From positions 19,029 through 83,028 of the forward strand of contig NZ_JBMYXF010000008.1 of assembly GCF_049608145.1 (NCBI RefSeq): a stretch of DNA of 64,000 nucleotides, written 5' to 3'. Within the stretch, counting starts at the first letter, position 1, and every line of letters begins with the position of its first letter. Shown here one piece after another: positions 26,038-34,957 of this stretch. Made by a program: the position numbers and the translations under genes. Below the pieces are notes generated by a model that did no database searches, had not been told where the DNA came from, and saw only the letters and a list, made by a program, of their open reading frames with translations. The DNA comes from Halocynthiibacter sp049608145. Lineage in GTDB: Bacteria; Pseudomonadota; Alphaproteobacteria; Rhodobacterales; Rhodobacteraceae.

Positions 26038-26319
26038 ATGATCAAAAAACTGACTCTCACCCTCGCGCTTTTATGCGCCACACCCGCCGCCGCAGATTGC
26101 TATGCCGATTATAAGGCCAAGCAGGAAGACCCCCTGCGTCTGCATTACGGTGTGATTGAACTGCCCGAACGTGCCTGCAATGCAAATGCAGCGCGGCGCT
26201 ATATTGCCGGTCGTATTGACCGCGATGATTGGCAGTTGCTGAATGTGATATCAGTCTTCGACGAAAGCGAACTCGCCGCGAAACGTCGGGAAGCGGGGCA
26301 ATACTACCTGCGCTACTGA
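26038..26319 (+). CDS. hypothetical small secreted protein (93 aa)
   Basis: The product has a signal peptide (MIKKLTLTLALLCATPAAA, then a cleavage site before DCYADYKAK). The mature part of about 70 residues includes PLRLHYGVIELPERAC and RYIAGRIDRDDWQLLNVIS, with two cysteines. Similar small proteins are common in Rhodobacterales genomes; the function is unknown. A stem-loop follows at 26349-26375. The 267 bases before it (25771-26037) hold no other convincing gene and are relatively AT-rich. Confidence 0.78.
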   Translation: MIKKLTLTLALLCATPAAADCYADYKAKQEDPLRLHYGVIELPERACNANAARRYIAGRIDRDDWQLLNVISVFDESELAAKRREAGQYYLRY

Positions 26320-26348
26320 TCACTTCAGCCACGACAAAATATAAGAAA

Positions 26349-26375
26349 ACGCCCGCCGGATATTCTGGCGGGCGT
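26349..26375 (+). terminator. stem-loop after the 93-aa secreted-protein gene
   Basis: ACGCCCGCC (26349-26357) pairs with GGCGGGCGT (26367-26375) with a 9-base loop, 30 bases after the stop. The downstream plus-strand sequence (TCACGTC) has no T-run; the minus strand reads TTTTCTTATATTTTG, so it would stop antisense transcripts better. Confidence 0.6.
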
Positions 26376-26610
26376 TCACGTCAAACGACCAGCCCCCGAA
26401 ATAAATTTACGCTTTGTCATGACAGGTTCCTCTGCTAAATGCGGATCATTCGTAAAGTAAAACCGTTCAGAACAACGCCAGAACTTATTTCAACTTCACC
26501 GGTGTGCTATCACTTATCCGGGGCGCATTTTTAAAGATCACCCGCCTTCATTCCTGCGGGTCTTGATTTTCAGCCGCAGGGGCGGGACACTAAATTGGGG
26601 AGGGCAGGAC

Positions 26611-27312
26611 ATGCCAGAGAACAAAAAGATTTCCAGACTGCCGGTTTCAGGCAATCAGATTGTCACCGGCGGCATCGCAATGATCGTTCTGATCTTGCTG
26701 CTGGTTGCGGTATTTCTGTTCTTTAACCTGCCTGACGCCAACGCCTTCAACTCCCGCGTGGAACAGATCTTTGTGGAAAACACCTCCCTGACCGATCCGG
26801 GTGATATTCGCTTTCTCGAAGTGCTGGCCCAATCCGGAACATCCTTCCAGGACACGCTAGGATCCTACCGCGCCGCCATTTTTGTGCTTCTGGTCTTCGC
26901 CACCGCCATGATGATCGCCGCCCTTGTGTTTCTGGTCACCATCGTCGCCCTGAACCGCCGCCTGTCTGAGGTCGAACGCGCAGGCATTCAAGTGTCATCC
27001 CTGATGATTTCTCGCGAAGAAAATACGGTTTACTTGAACAACATGGAATTCAAACTGACCGAAGCCGCGCTGGAAACCATTTCCGTCCTGGCCGAAGCCC
27101 GCATGGATGACGAAGTGCTGTCAGGCGCTGAAATCGAAGGCATGATCTCTGGCCGAAGCCCGTCTGACTGCGAAGAAGCCGCCGGCGCCACCCGCATCAA
27201 ACGCCTGCGCGACACCCTTGGCAATCAGATGGTCAGTGATTTATTGGTCAAAAACATCGCCCGCCGAGGCTACATGCTGGCGATCGAAAAAGACGTGATC
27301 CGGATGGTGTGA
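26611..27312 (+). CDS. putative membrane-anchored winged-helix transcription regulator
   Basis: The 233-residue protein has two membrane segments (about residues 20-40 and 88-114) joined by a loop of about 47 residues, then NRRLSEVERAGIQ and a C-terminal domain at about 131-226. That domain reads MEFKLTEAALETISVL, then ATRIKRLRDTLGNQMVSDLL and ARRGYMLAI, which matches the OmpR/ToxR winged-helix pattern in which a recognition helix (R-I-x-x-L-R) precedes the GY wing. In ToxR/CadC the DNA-binding part is N-terminal; here it is C-terminal, behind a membrane hairpin. The ATG at 26611 follows GGGAGGGCAGGAC. The DNA-binding role is inferred from pattern only. Confidence 0.65.
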   Translation: MPENKKISRLPVSGNQIVTGGIAMIVLILLLVAVFLFFNLPDANAFNSRVEQIFVENTSLTDPGDIRFLEVLAQSGTSFQDTLGSYRAAIFVLLVFATAMMIAALVFLVTIVALNRRLSEVERAGIQVSSLMISREENTVYLNNMEFKLTEAALETISVLAEARMDDEVLSGAEIEGMISGRSPSDCEEAAGATRIKRLRDTLGNQMVSDLLVKNIARRGYMLAIEKDVIRMV

Positions 27313-27439
27313 GGTCACAGAGAAAGTCCAAAGTGAGCCCAATCTACTTGAGACTGCAAGGATAGAGAATATCTGCTCTTCTAGGTGCAACTAGAAAAAG
27401 AGGATCGGGAAGTCCGAGTCTGCAATGAGGGAGAAAAAG

Positions 27440-27838
27440 ATGTTGAAAGAAGAGTTTTACAGCAACGAGTTATTCCGTCGGGAAGCGAATGAGCGGCTCA
27501 TTGCAGCAGATCAAATAGCAGCGTATGCTAGAGGCCTGCATTCAAACCGAGACGTGGTTGCAGACCTTAAGTTTGCGCATGAGGCAAATTCGGAGGACTA
27601 CTCTGACGACGATTACGCATCACTTGGCGCTAAAGTGCCTAAATATATGGATGATACGATCGAGAGTATGGGGCGATGCCCATATCACGGTCGACTGTCT
27701 GGAGACTTTGACGCATTCTCAGATTTTAATGGGTGGTACTTAGAACGAGTTGTCTATGGTGGTTCCCCGTTCGAAGCTTCACTACAAGAGTATATTCGAA
27801 TATCGCCCTATATTGAAGCCAATGGCAGTAAGAAATAG
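27440..27838 (+). CDS. hypothetical protein (132 aa), composition unlike its neighbours
   Basis: I do not recognise this family. The product is soluble, rich in Asp, Glu and Tyr (EDYSDDDYASLG) and ends YIRISPYIEANGSKK. Its codons are more AT-rich (AGA, ATA, TTA) than those of flanking genes, and the surrounding 27313-28057 looks like a small insertion between conserved genes. GAGGGAG lies 8 bases before the ATG at 27440; an in-frame ATG at 27425 has a poorer site. Possibly laterally acquired. Confidence 0.6.
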   Translation: MLKEEFYSNELFRREANERLIAADQIAAYARGLHSNRDVVADLKFAHEANSEDYSDDDYASLGAKVPKYMDDTIESMGRCPYHGRLSGDFDAFSDFNGWYLERVVYGGSPFEASLQEYIRISPYIEANGSKK

Positions 27839-28023
27839 ATCTGGTATTCATTCTTGCGTTGAATCCAAATGACCTGACCGCCGGCAAGCAGACCTTTAAA
27901 CGGCTTGTACCATCGTCTGCATAGCCGACATCAAGCTTTCTTCATCCGATCGCCCTGCTTACCACTCCATTCCGAAACAGAAAAATTCAAGGCATGGATT
28001 TCTCCTCCAACTCTGGGTAACAA

Positions 28024-28034
28024 TAGCGCTAACA
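28024..28034. promoter_or_regulatory. candidate LacI-family operator before the lacI-type gene
   Basis: TAGCGCTA (28024-28031) is a perfect palindrome and runs on to TAGCGCTAACA (28024-28034), matching the right half of the frequent LacI-family operator pattern TGTTAGCGCTAACA. It lies 24 bases before the start codon of the LacI-type regulator, suggesting self-regulation. The left half departs from the pattern (TAACAA). Confidence 0.5.
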
Positions 28035-28057
28035 CTTATAAAAGGCCCGCGTACCCT

Positions 28058-29101
28058 ATGACATCCACACCGCCGGAACCGCCCAAACGTGCCCTGACAT
28101 TGCGCGATGTATCCGAGGCCTCTGGCGTCAGTGAAATGACCGTATCGCGTGTCCTACGCAATCGGGGCGATGTGTCGGCAGCCACCCGCGAAAAGGTTCG
28201 TGCAGCGGCCAAAGCCTTGGGATATGTCCCCAATAAAATTGCCGGTGCCTTGGCGTCCCAACGTGTGAACCTTGTCGCCGTCATCATCCCCTCCATGTCA
28301 AACATGGTCTTCCCCGAAGTCATGACCGGCATTTCCGAAGTCTTGGATGGCACCGGCCTGCAGCCCGTTGTTGGCATCACCGGATACCGCCCGGAAAAGG
28401 AAGAACAGGTTCTGTATGAAATGCTGTCCTGGCGGCCTTCTGGCGTGATCATCGCCGGGTTGGAACACACCGATGCGTCGCGCGCCATGATGCGCAATGC
28501 TGATATTCCCGTCGTGGAAATCATGGATGTGGATGGCAAACCGATTGATTCCATGGTGGGCATTTCCCACCGTCGCGCAGGCCGTGAAATGGCAAAGGCC
28601 ATCACCAAGGCAGGCTATGAACGCATCGGTTTCCTTGGCACAAAAATGCCGCTGGATCACCGCGCGCGCAAACGGTTTGAAGGCTTTACAGAAGCGCTCG
28701 CCAAAGCCGGGCTTGAGATCCAGGATAAGGAATTCTATTCCGGTGGATCAGCGCTGGCCAAGGGCCGCGAAATGACACAGGCCATTCTGGATCGCTCGCC
28801 TGATCTCGATTTTCTTTACTACTCAAACGACATGATTGGCGCGGGCGGGCTGTTGCATTGTCTCAGCCAGGGCATCGATGTGCCCGGCCAAATCGGCCTT
28901 GCGGGGTTCAACGGTGTTGAGCTTTTGAAAGGCCTGCCCGTGCAGCTTGCCACCATGGACGCCGGGCGTGCGGATATCGGGCGCAAGGCCGCGGAAATCA
29001 TCATTGGCCGCAATGCACCGGACACAGATCATGCACCCATCTGCACCGAAATTTCACCCGTCATCGAATTTGGTGAAACGCTAAAACGGCGCCGTAGATA
29101 G
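28058..29101 (+). CDS. LacI family transcriptional regulator
   Basis: The 347-residue repressor has an N-terminal LacI helix-turn-helix, LTLRDVSEASGVSEMTVSRV at about residues 14-33 with RVLRNRGDVS, then REKVRAAAKALGYVPN and the hinge. The rest is a periplasmic-binding-protein-like sensor with NLVAVIIPSMSNMVFPEV, DFLYYSNDMIGAGGL and GLAGFNGVELLKGL, closest in pattern to GntR/gluconate-type members. The effector is unknown. The ATG at 28058 begins the conserved region; upstream in-frame codons back to 27905 are outside the family. It probably controls the adjacent CocE-type gene 24 bases downstream. Confidence 0.9.
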   Translation: MTSTPPEPPKRALTLRDVSEASGVSEMTVSRVLRNRGDVSAATREKVRAAAKALGYVPNKIAGALASQRVNLVAVIIPSMSNMVFPEVMTGISEVLDGTGLQPVVGITGYRPEKEEQVLYEMLSWRPSGVIIAGLEHTDASRAMMRNADIPVVEIMDVDGKPIDSMVGISHRRAGREMAKAITKAGYERIGFLGTKMPLDHRARKRFEGFTEALAKAGLEIQDKEFYSGGSALAKGREMTQAILDRSPDLDFLYYSNDMIGAGGLLHCLSQGIDVPGQIGLAGFNGVELLKGLPVQLATMDAGRADIGRKAAEIIIGRNAPDTDHAPICTEISPVIEFGETLKRRRR

Positions 29102-29125
29102 ACACAAATACAGGGAAATATCGCG

Positions 29126-31087
29126 ATGTTGCACAACGAACAGATCACCATTCATCGCGACATGGGCATTCCCCTGTCAGATGGCACACGCCTATCCGCA
29201 CAGGTCTGGATGCCCGAAGGCTGTGACACGACCCCCCTGCCCGCGATCCTGGAATATCTGCCCTACCGCAAATCTGATGGAACCGCCGCGCGCGACCACG
29301 GCATGCACCTGCATTTCGCACAGCACGGATATGTCTGTCTGCGCGTTGATAGGCGCGGATGCGGCGATTCCGATGGTGTGTTTGACGACGAATATTCTGA
29401 ACAGGAACTGTCCGATGGCGAAGAGATCATAAACTGGATCGCCGCCCAGCCTTGGTGCAGTGGCCGTGTTGGCATACAAGGCATATCCTGGGGCGGTTTT
29501 AACGGATTGCAACTTGCCATGCGCCGTCCACCTGCCCTGAAAGCCGTGATTTCCATTGGCACCACGGTGAACCGTTATACAGATGACATCCATTACAAAG
29601 GCGGCATTCAGGTTTCCGAAAATATCGGCTGGGCCGCCACCGCAACATCCTGGAATTCCATGCCACCCGATCCGGCGCTGCGGGACAATTGGCGGGATCT
29701 GTGGATGCAACGGCTGGAAAGCACACCCTTTCTTGCCCAAACATGGATGCAACATAAAAACCGTGATGATTACTGGAAACACGGGTCCGTTTGCGAAGAT
29801 TATAACGCGATCAAGGCCCCCGTTCTGGTGATGGGTGGGCTGCATGACGGCTATCGCAATGCCATGTCTGAATTGGCGGAAAACGCCTCAGCCGTGGTCA
29901 GGGCGGTTGTTGGCCCATGGAACCATAAATACCCCAATATTTCGACCATTTCCCCTGCAATAGACTATCTTTCAGAAGCGTTACGTTGGTGGGATCACTG
30001 GCTAAAGGATCAAGATACCGGCGTTCAAAACGACCCACAATATCGTGCCTATGTGATGGACAGCTGCACGCCTGATACGGCTCTCACCCATCGCGACGGG
30101 CAGTGGATCTCCGAAGAAACCTGGCCCAGCGCCCAAGTCACCAAACGCGAATTCCATCTGATATCTGAGTCTAATCCAGCGAAAACCGTCACAACGGATC
30201 TGTTGTGCGGTCAGGGCTGCGGCGAATATTTTCCCTTTGGCTTTGGCCCAGGCGAATTGCCTGATGATCAGACCGCAGACAATTCCCGCGCCCTGTGCCT
30301 GGATCTGCCTGAGATGGATACAACCGATATCCTTGGCGCACCTCAGGTCACACTGACAATATCTGCCGATCAGGCCCGGGCGCAGGTGTTCCTGCGTCTC
30401 TGCGATCAACGCCCGGATGGCACATCTAACCTGATCACCATGGGCATGCTGAACCTGCGCCATCATGTCAACGACAGCGAACTCTCGGATCTCACCCCCG
30501 AAACCCCTGTAACAGTCACTATTTCTCTGGATCAAAGCGCCTATCGCCTGCCTGCCGGGCACCATCTGCGTCTTGCGGTGTCACCATCCTATTGGCCCTA
30601 TGCCTGGCCCGAAGCAAAACCCGTCACCCTGACCATTCATCAGGCCAGCCTGTCCCTGCCCTGTCGCAATACGCTTGCCTCTAAAGATGAATATAACTTC
30701 GCATCCCCCATCCCCATGCAAGCGCGCCCTCTGAAAACCCGCAGGGAAGGGGAAGAGGAAAAAACATGGAAAACAGACCCTATTTCAGGGGATTTCACCC
30801 TAACCATTCGATCGGGCCGCAATGAAACAGAAGATCTGGTACACGGATTGATCACAGGATCCGAAATGTCAGAAATCTGGACAATTCATCCAGATGATCC
30901 CGCATCTGCCCGCGTAGAATTGACCTGGGATCGCTGGCTGACACGCGATGGCATGACGGCCCACAGCACCCTGACAACCAAGATGTCCACAACCGAAGAT
31001 CACTTCTGTATTGTCCAAGATTTCCGCGCCCTTGAAAACGGAGAGGAGATCTTCAAGCGCGAAATGAAAGACGACATCCCGCGCTAG
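29126..31087 (+). CDS. CocE/NonD family hydrolase (X-Pro dipeptidyl-peptidase-like)
   Basis: This 653-residue serine hydrolase has an N-terminal alpha/beta-hydrolase domain with the typical opening RDMGIPLSDGTRLSAQVWMP, ILEYLPYRKSDGT, RVDRRGCGDSDG and the nucleophile motif GISWGGFNG (about residues 120-128, Ser in GxSxGG). VLVMGGLHDGY carries the probable catalytic Asp and VGPWNHKYP the His. The C-terminal jelly-roll domain (PEMDTTDILGAPQVTLTIS) is that of CocE and PepX-like enzymes. Substrates are esters or amides, not predictable. It follows the LacI regulator by 24 bases with CAGGGAAATATCGCG upstream. Confidence 0.9.
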   Translation: MLHNEQITIHRDMGIPLSDGTRLSAQVWMPEGCDTTPLPAILEYLPYRKSDGTAARDHGMHLHFAQHGYVCLRVDRRGCGDSDGVFDDEYSEQELSDGEEIINWIAAQPWCSGRVGIQGISWGGFNGLQLAMRRPPALKAVISIGTTVNRYTDDIHYKGGIQVSENIGWAATATSWNSMPPDPALRDNWRDLWMQRLESTPFLAQTWMQHKNRDDYWKHGSVCEDYNAIKAPVLVMGGLHDGYRNAMSELAENASAVVRAVVGPWNHKYPNISTISPAIDYLSEALRWWDHWLKDQDTGVQNDPQYRAYVMDSCTPDTALTHRDGQWISEETWPSAQVTKREFHLISESNPAKTVTTDLLCGQGCGEYFPFGFGPGELPDDQTADNSRALCLDLPEMDTTDILGAPQVTLTISADQARAQVFLRLCDQRPDGTSNLITMGMLNLRHHVNDSELSDLTPETPVTVTISLDQSAYRLPAGHHLRLAVSPSYWPYAWPEAKPVTLTIHQASLSLPCRNTLASKDEYNFASPIPMQARPLKTRREGEEEKTWKTDPISGDFTLTIRSGRNETEDLVHGLITGSEMSEIWTIHPDDPASARVELTWDRWLTRDGMTAHSTLTTKMSTTEDHFCIVQDFRALENGEEIFKREMKDDIPR

Positions 31088-31114
31088 ATCAGTCTCTGTT
31101 TCAGAGAGTTTTGA

Positions 31115-32125
31115 TTATGCGACGCCCAGGTTCAACAGTTGCAACAGGGTTAGAACACCAACCGGCTTGCCCGCTTCGACCACATATGCGGCCGAGATCT
31201 TATTCTTCTGCATCCGCGCCAGCGCACCCGCCGCCAACATGTTCTTTGACAGGCAAATCGGATCGGCTGTCATAATCTCAGATGCTTTGGTGCCACGCAT
31301 CGCCGTCTGCATACTGGTGTCAGAACTTTCCGCCAAATACCGCCGCAGATCGCCATCCGTCACAACACCAATCAGAGCGCCCGTATCATCAGTGATCCCT
31401 ACAATACCAAGATTTTTGCCCCAGATCCCCGACACCACGTCAAACACCGTCTGATCCTGGCTTACCAACGGCATATCACCGCCCTTAGACATGATTTCCC
31501 CAACATCGGTCAGAGATGCGCCCAGTTTGCCACCTGGGTGGAAATCAAAGAAAGATTTCTCGCTGAAACCACGCGCACGCAACAAAGCGACCGCCAGCGC
31601 ATCGCCAATCGCCAGCTGCAGCAATGTCGATGTGGTTGGTGCCAGATTATGCGGACAGGCTTCGGGCGATTTCGGCAAGGCGATCGCAACATTCGCGGCT
31701 TTCGCCAACGTGCTTTGTGCATTGCCGGAAATGGAAATCAGCGGCACCCGGAAACGGCGGCAATAGGTGGCAATGTCACCCAGTTCTCGCGTTTCACCGG
31801 ACCAGGACAACATCAGAACCACATCATCCTTGGTAATCATCCCAAGGTCACCATGACTGGCTTCAGCAGGGTGCACAAAAAACGCAGGTGTACCTGTGGA
31901 TGCAAACGTCGCGGCCAGCTTGCTGCCAATATGTCCACTTTTGCCCATGCCGGTGACAATCAACCGGCCTTGCATGTTCAGAATCGTCTCTAACGCCGGC
32001 GTTAGTGCCTCATTCAGCCCCTGATCAAGACTGTCAACAGACAGGTGATCTTCCAGGGTACGGATGCCATGACGAAACGCCGTCAGCGCTTCACGGATAT
32101 TCTCAATATGCTGATTGTCACTCAT
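31115..32125 (-). CDS. kpsF: arabinose-5-phosphate isomerase, KpsF/GutQ family
   Basis: This enzyme interconverts ribulose-5-phosphate and arabinose-5-phosphate, the first step toward Kdo. The 336-residue protein has an N-terminal SIS domain with GRLIVTGMGKSGHIGSKLAA, TGTPAFFVHPAEASHGDLGM and VVLMLSWSGETREL, followed by two CBS domains beginning EIMSKGGDMPLVSQDQT and ASEIMTADPICLSKNM. Architecture and length match KdsD/KpsF/GutQ. It lies on the minus strand, 26 bases upstream of the queG stop on the same strand order. A Kdo link fits the lpxK/waaA genes elsewhere in the window. Confidence 0.92.
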   Translation of the reverse strand: MSDNQHIENIREALTAFRHGIRTLEDHLSVDSLDQGLNEALTPALETILNMQGRLIVTGMGKSGHIGSKLAATFASTGTPAFFVHPAEASHGDLGMITKDDVVLMLSWSGETRELGDIATYCRRFRVPLISISGNAQSTLAKAANVAIALPKSPEACPHNLAPTTSTLLQLAIGDALAVALLRARGFSEKSFFDFHPGGKLGASLTDVGEIMSKGGDMPLVSQDQTVFDVVSGIWGKNLGIVGITDDTGALIGVVTDGDLRRYLAESSDTSMQTAMRGTKASEIMTADPICLSKNMLAAGALARMQKNKISAAYVVEAGKPVGVLTLLQLLNLGVA

Positions 32126-32151
32126 GTCATGGCCTTTTTGTTTTGTCTTTT

Positions 32152-33201
32152 CTACCGGGCAGATGCAGCCTGATCAAGCTGCCCCACAGCCCAACGGGCC
32201 GCATCCGCGACCGTCGCATCTTCATCCTGCGTCAGGCCCTGTGCGACCTCTTTCAAAGCAGCCTGTCCAGAATTCCCAATGGCGTACAGCACATTTCGCA
32301 CAAACCGGTTGCGACCGACGCGTTTTACTGGCGATCCTGAAAAAAACGCCCGAAACGCCGCATCATCCAAAACCGCCAGGTCCGCAAGTTCCGGGCCCAG
32401 TAATTCAGGTCGCGCGTGATAGCGGATCTCGGATGCGGTCTTTGCAAATTTATTCCAGGGACAGGCCGCCAAACAATCATCGCAACCATAAATCCGATTG
32501 CCCAACATCGGGCGCAATTCTTCATCCACCGGCCCGTGATGTTCAATCGTCAGGTAAGAAATGCAACGCCGCGCATCCAATTGATAGGGCGCAGGAAACG
32601 CATCTGTCGGACAAACATCCAGACAGGCCCGGCATGATCCGCAACTATCCTGACCCGCCGCATCTGGTTCAAGTTCAACCGTGGTAAAAATCGCACCCAG
32701 GAAAAACCAACTGCCCAGATCATGCCCCACAAGGTTTGTATGTTTCCCCTGCCAGCCAAGGCCCGCCGCCGCACCCAGGGGTTTTTCCATCACAGGTGCT
32801 GTATCCACGAACACTTTAATCTGCGCGTCAGGGTCTTGTTCAATCAACCAGCGCCCGACACGTTTCAAGCGTTTCTTCACGATGTCATGGTAATCACGGT
32901 TCTGCGCATACACTGAAATTGCCGCATGATCTTTGTGTTCCAAAATGTCCCGGGGATCATGTTCCGGCGAATAGACCTCTGCCAACATCACAACCGATTT
33001 CGCTTCGGGCCAAAGGGTCGCCGGGCTGCCACGCCAATGCATACGTTCTTCCATCCAGCCCATCTGCCCATGCCGCCCGGCATCAACATATTGCTGCAAA
33101 CGTTCCGCAATCTGGGGCACGGCATCTGGCCGACACACGCCCATCTGCGCAAAACCAGCCTCAAGCGCAAAATCCTGTAATCGCGCCTTCAGCCCATCCA
33201 T
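32152..33201 (-). CDS. queG: epoxyqueuosine reductase
   Basis: QueG carries out the last step of queuosine biosynthesis on tRNA, using cobalamin and two [4Fe-4S] clusters. The 349-residue protein has two ferredoxin-like clusters, CGSCRACLDVCPTDAF and CISYLTIEHHGPVDEE with YGCDDCLAACPWNKFA. It also has VFVDTAPVMEKPLGAAAGLG, in which the Asp is the proposed proton donor, and a short C-terminal HEAT-like region (LYAIGNSGQAAL). I chose the ATG at 33201 (MDGLKARLQDFA), with GGGAGAG 7 bases upstream; a start at 33252 has no support. Confidence 0.94.
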   Translation of the reverse strand: MDGLKARLQDFALEAGFAQMGVCRPDAVPQIAERLQQYVDAGRHGQMGWMEERMHWRGSPATLWPEAKSVVMLAEVYSPEHDPRDILEHKDHAAISVYAQNRDYHDIVKKRLKRVGRWLIEQDPDAQIKVFVDTAPVMEKPLGAAAGLGWQGKHTNLVGHDLGSWFFLGAIFTTVELEPDAAGQDSCGSCRACLDVCPTDAFPAPYQLDARRCISYLTIEHHGPVDEELRPMLGNRIYGCDDCLAACPWNKFAKTASEIRYHARPELLGPELADLAVLDDAAFRAFFSGSPVKRVGRNRFVRNVLYAIGNSGQAALKEVAQGLTQDEDATVADAARWAVGQLDQAASAR

Positions 33202-33276
33202 TTTATCTCTCCCAATATCCCCCGGGGGAAACCAGAAAGGAGGAAGGGCCAACAGCCCGCCTGCGTGGAAAGCAAT

Positions 33277-33942
33277 TTAAAAATCAAGGTCAGCATAATG
33301 CGCAGGCGGTGGAAAACCAGACACCTGATCCGCCAAAATGGAACGAAACGCCGGACGCGATTTTATCTTGGCGTACCAATCTTTCACCGTCGCGGACCGG
33401 TTCCAGTCCACATCTGAAATATAGTCTAACGCTGACAAATGTGCAGCAGCGGCGAAATCAGCAAGGGTCATCACGTCACCGGCCAACCAGCGTCTCTGAT
33501 CCAAAAGCCAGGCCATATAATCAATGTGAAATTTGATCGCCTTTGCGCCCGCTTTCACATTCTTACTGTCCGGATAACCCTGTTTGGTAACCTTCTTGTT
33601 CACCCGTTCATACAACAGATTAGATGTCACCTCATTGTGGAACTTATCATCAAACCAGGACACAAGCCGGCGCACTTCATAGCGCGCCTGGGGGGCGGTT
33701 GGCATCAAAGAAGGGGTTGGAAACTGTTCTTCGATATATTCGCAGATCGCAGCACTTTCCGAATACAACCCACCATCCATTTTCAGAACAGGCACTTTTC
33801 CCGCCGGATTACGGCGCAGAAAATCAGGGTCCTGTTCCCAATAGCGTTCTTCAACCAGCTCCACCTCAAGCCGTTTTTCTGCAAGGCTCAACCGGACTTT
33901 GCGGCAAAACGGCGACAGGGGAACGTGATACAGACGGATCAT
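33277..33942 (-). CDS. glutathione S-transferase family protein
   Basis: The 221-residue GST has the N-terminal thioredoxin fold MIRLYHVPLSPFCRKVRLSL with a Ser-x-x-Cys active-site region, RRNPAGKVPVLKMDGGLYSE with the cis-Pro, and ESAAICEYIEEQF. The C-terminal helices include DYMAWLLDQRRWLAGD and TLADFAAAAHLSALDY, where Asp is the N-cap. Roseobacter genomes carry many such GSTs and the substrate is unknown. It is a separate family member from the GST at 1739-2332. The ATG at 33942 begins the conserved fold; a TTG lies three codons upstream. Confidence 0.87.
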   Translation of the reverse strand: MIRLYHVPLSPFCRKVRLSLAEKRLEVELVEERYWEQDPDFLRRNPAGKVPVLKMDGGLYSESAAICEYIEEQFPTPSLMPTAPQARYEVRRLVSWFDDKFHNEVTSNLLYERVNKKVTKQGYPDSKNVKAGAKAIKFHIDYMAWLLDQRRWLAGDVMTLADFAAAAHLSALDYISDVDWNRSATVKDWYAKIKSRPAFRSILADQVSGFPPPAHYADLDF

Positions 33943-34000
33943 ATGAATCAAATGCTCTTTTCAGGGTTCTTCTTTTCTTTCGCCCGAAGTGGCCCATAAA

Positions 34001-34801
34001 TCAAGGCGCAAAACATCCGGCACGGCCATCATTGCGAATAAGCGCCGCCCCATCCGACACAGATCCGGCACGTCGGCGCTGCCAATCGCTGGGCTCACTG
34101 GCTGACCGTCCCTTCGGATCGGGCAACACAGTCACCAGACGCGCCGCCTGACGCGCGCTCAGGTCTGCGGCGTTCACGCCAAAATAATGCACCGAAGCGG
34201 CTTCTACCCCAAAGACGCCCTCATCAAATTCCGCAACATTCAGGTATACTTCAAGAATACGTTCTTTTGACCAGATCAGTTCCACAACAGGCGTCATCAT
34301 CGCCTCAAGTCCTTTGCGAATCCAACTGCGCCCCTGCCAAAGATAGACATTCTTCACCACTTGTTGGCTGATCGTTGATCCGCCACGCCGCGCCCCGCCG
34401 GACAATGCATCCCGCAAAGCCGCACCATCAAATCCCCAATGATTACAGAAATTCGCATCCTCGGCGGCAACAGCAGATCGCGCCATCACAGGGGCAATGT
34501 CTTCAAGCCGCACCCATTCATGATCCAACTGGCCCAGACGATGGGTTTCAGAAATCATATAGGGGGTCATACGGGGGTTAACCGCCAGGTAGAACAATGC
34601 AGCCAGCACGTTCAGAACCAAAAGCCCGCCAAGAATACGAACAGGCCAGCGTAAGACACGCCAGATCCTTGCCATACGTGACGGCCCTGTCTTTTTGGAA
34701 GATTTACGCGGTTTACGTGTGGATTTAGCCGAAGAGGTTTTCTTCGCCGTACCGCCTTTACCCGCGTTGCCTGTGGTTTTTTTTGTCGTTTTCTCTGTCA
34801 C
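34001..34801 (-). CDS. mtgA: monofunctional biosynthetic peptidoglycan transglycosylase
   Basis: MtgA polymerises lipid II glycan strands at the inner membrane. A Lys/Thr-rich basic N-terminus (residues 1-45) precedes one membrane helix (about 53-73). The GT51 domain has AVAAEDANFCNHWGFDGAAL with the catalytic Glu, RGGSTISQQVVKNVYLWQGR and KERILEVYLNVAEFDEGVFG, the classical order. The basic N-terminal tail is longer than in E. coli MtgA. The last 25 residues after LPDPKGRSA are low-complexity and extend beyond the normal end. Confidence 0.92.
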   Translation of the reverse strand: MTEKTTKKTTGNAGKGGTAKKTSSAKSTRKPRKSSKKTGPSRMARIWRVLRWPVRILGGLLVLNVLAALFYLAVNPRMTPYMISETHRLGQLDHEWVRLEDIAPVMARSAVAAEDANFCNHWGFDGAALRDALSGGARRGGSTISQQVVKNVYLWQGRSWIRKGLEAMMTPVVELIWSKERILEVYLNVAEFDEGVFGVEAASVHYFGVNAADLSARQAARLVTVLPDPKGRSASEPSDWQRRRAGSVSDGAALIRNDGRAGCFAP

Positions 34802-34911
34802 CCTTCAGCAATCCCATATGCCAAGGGGCAAGGTCAACCGCACAACGCCGCAAAAGCAGTTTGTCGCCAGGGGGCAATGATAGAAACATTCCGCATTTTC
34901 GGAATACGCCA

Positions 34912-34952
34912 CCGTAAACAAAACGGGCCGGTGCATTTCTGCAACCGGCCCG
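34912..34952 (-). terminator. rho-independent terminator after gltB
   Basis: On the minus strand CGGGCCGGT (34944-34952) pairs with ACCGGCCCG (34924-34932), 9 bp with an 11-base loop, then TTTTGTTTAC. It sits just past the gltB stop and isolates it from mtgA. Confidence 0.88.
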
Positions 34953-34957
34953 CTGTT

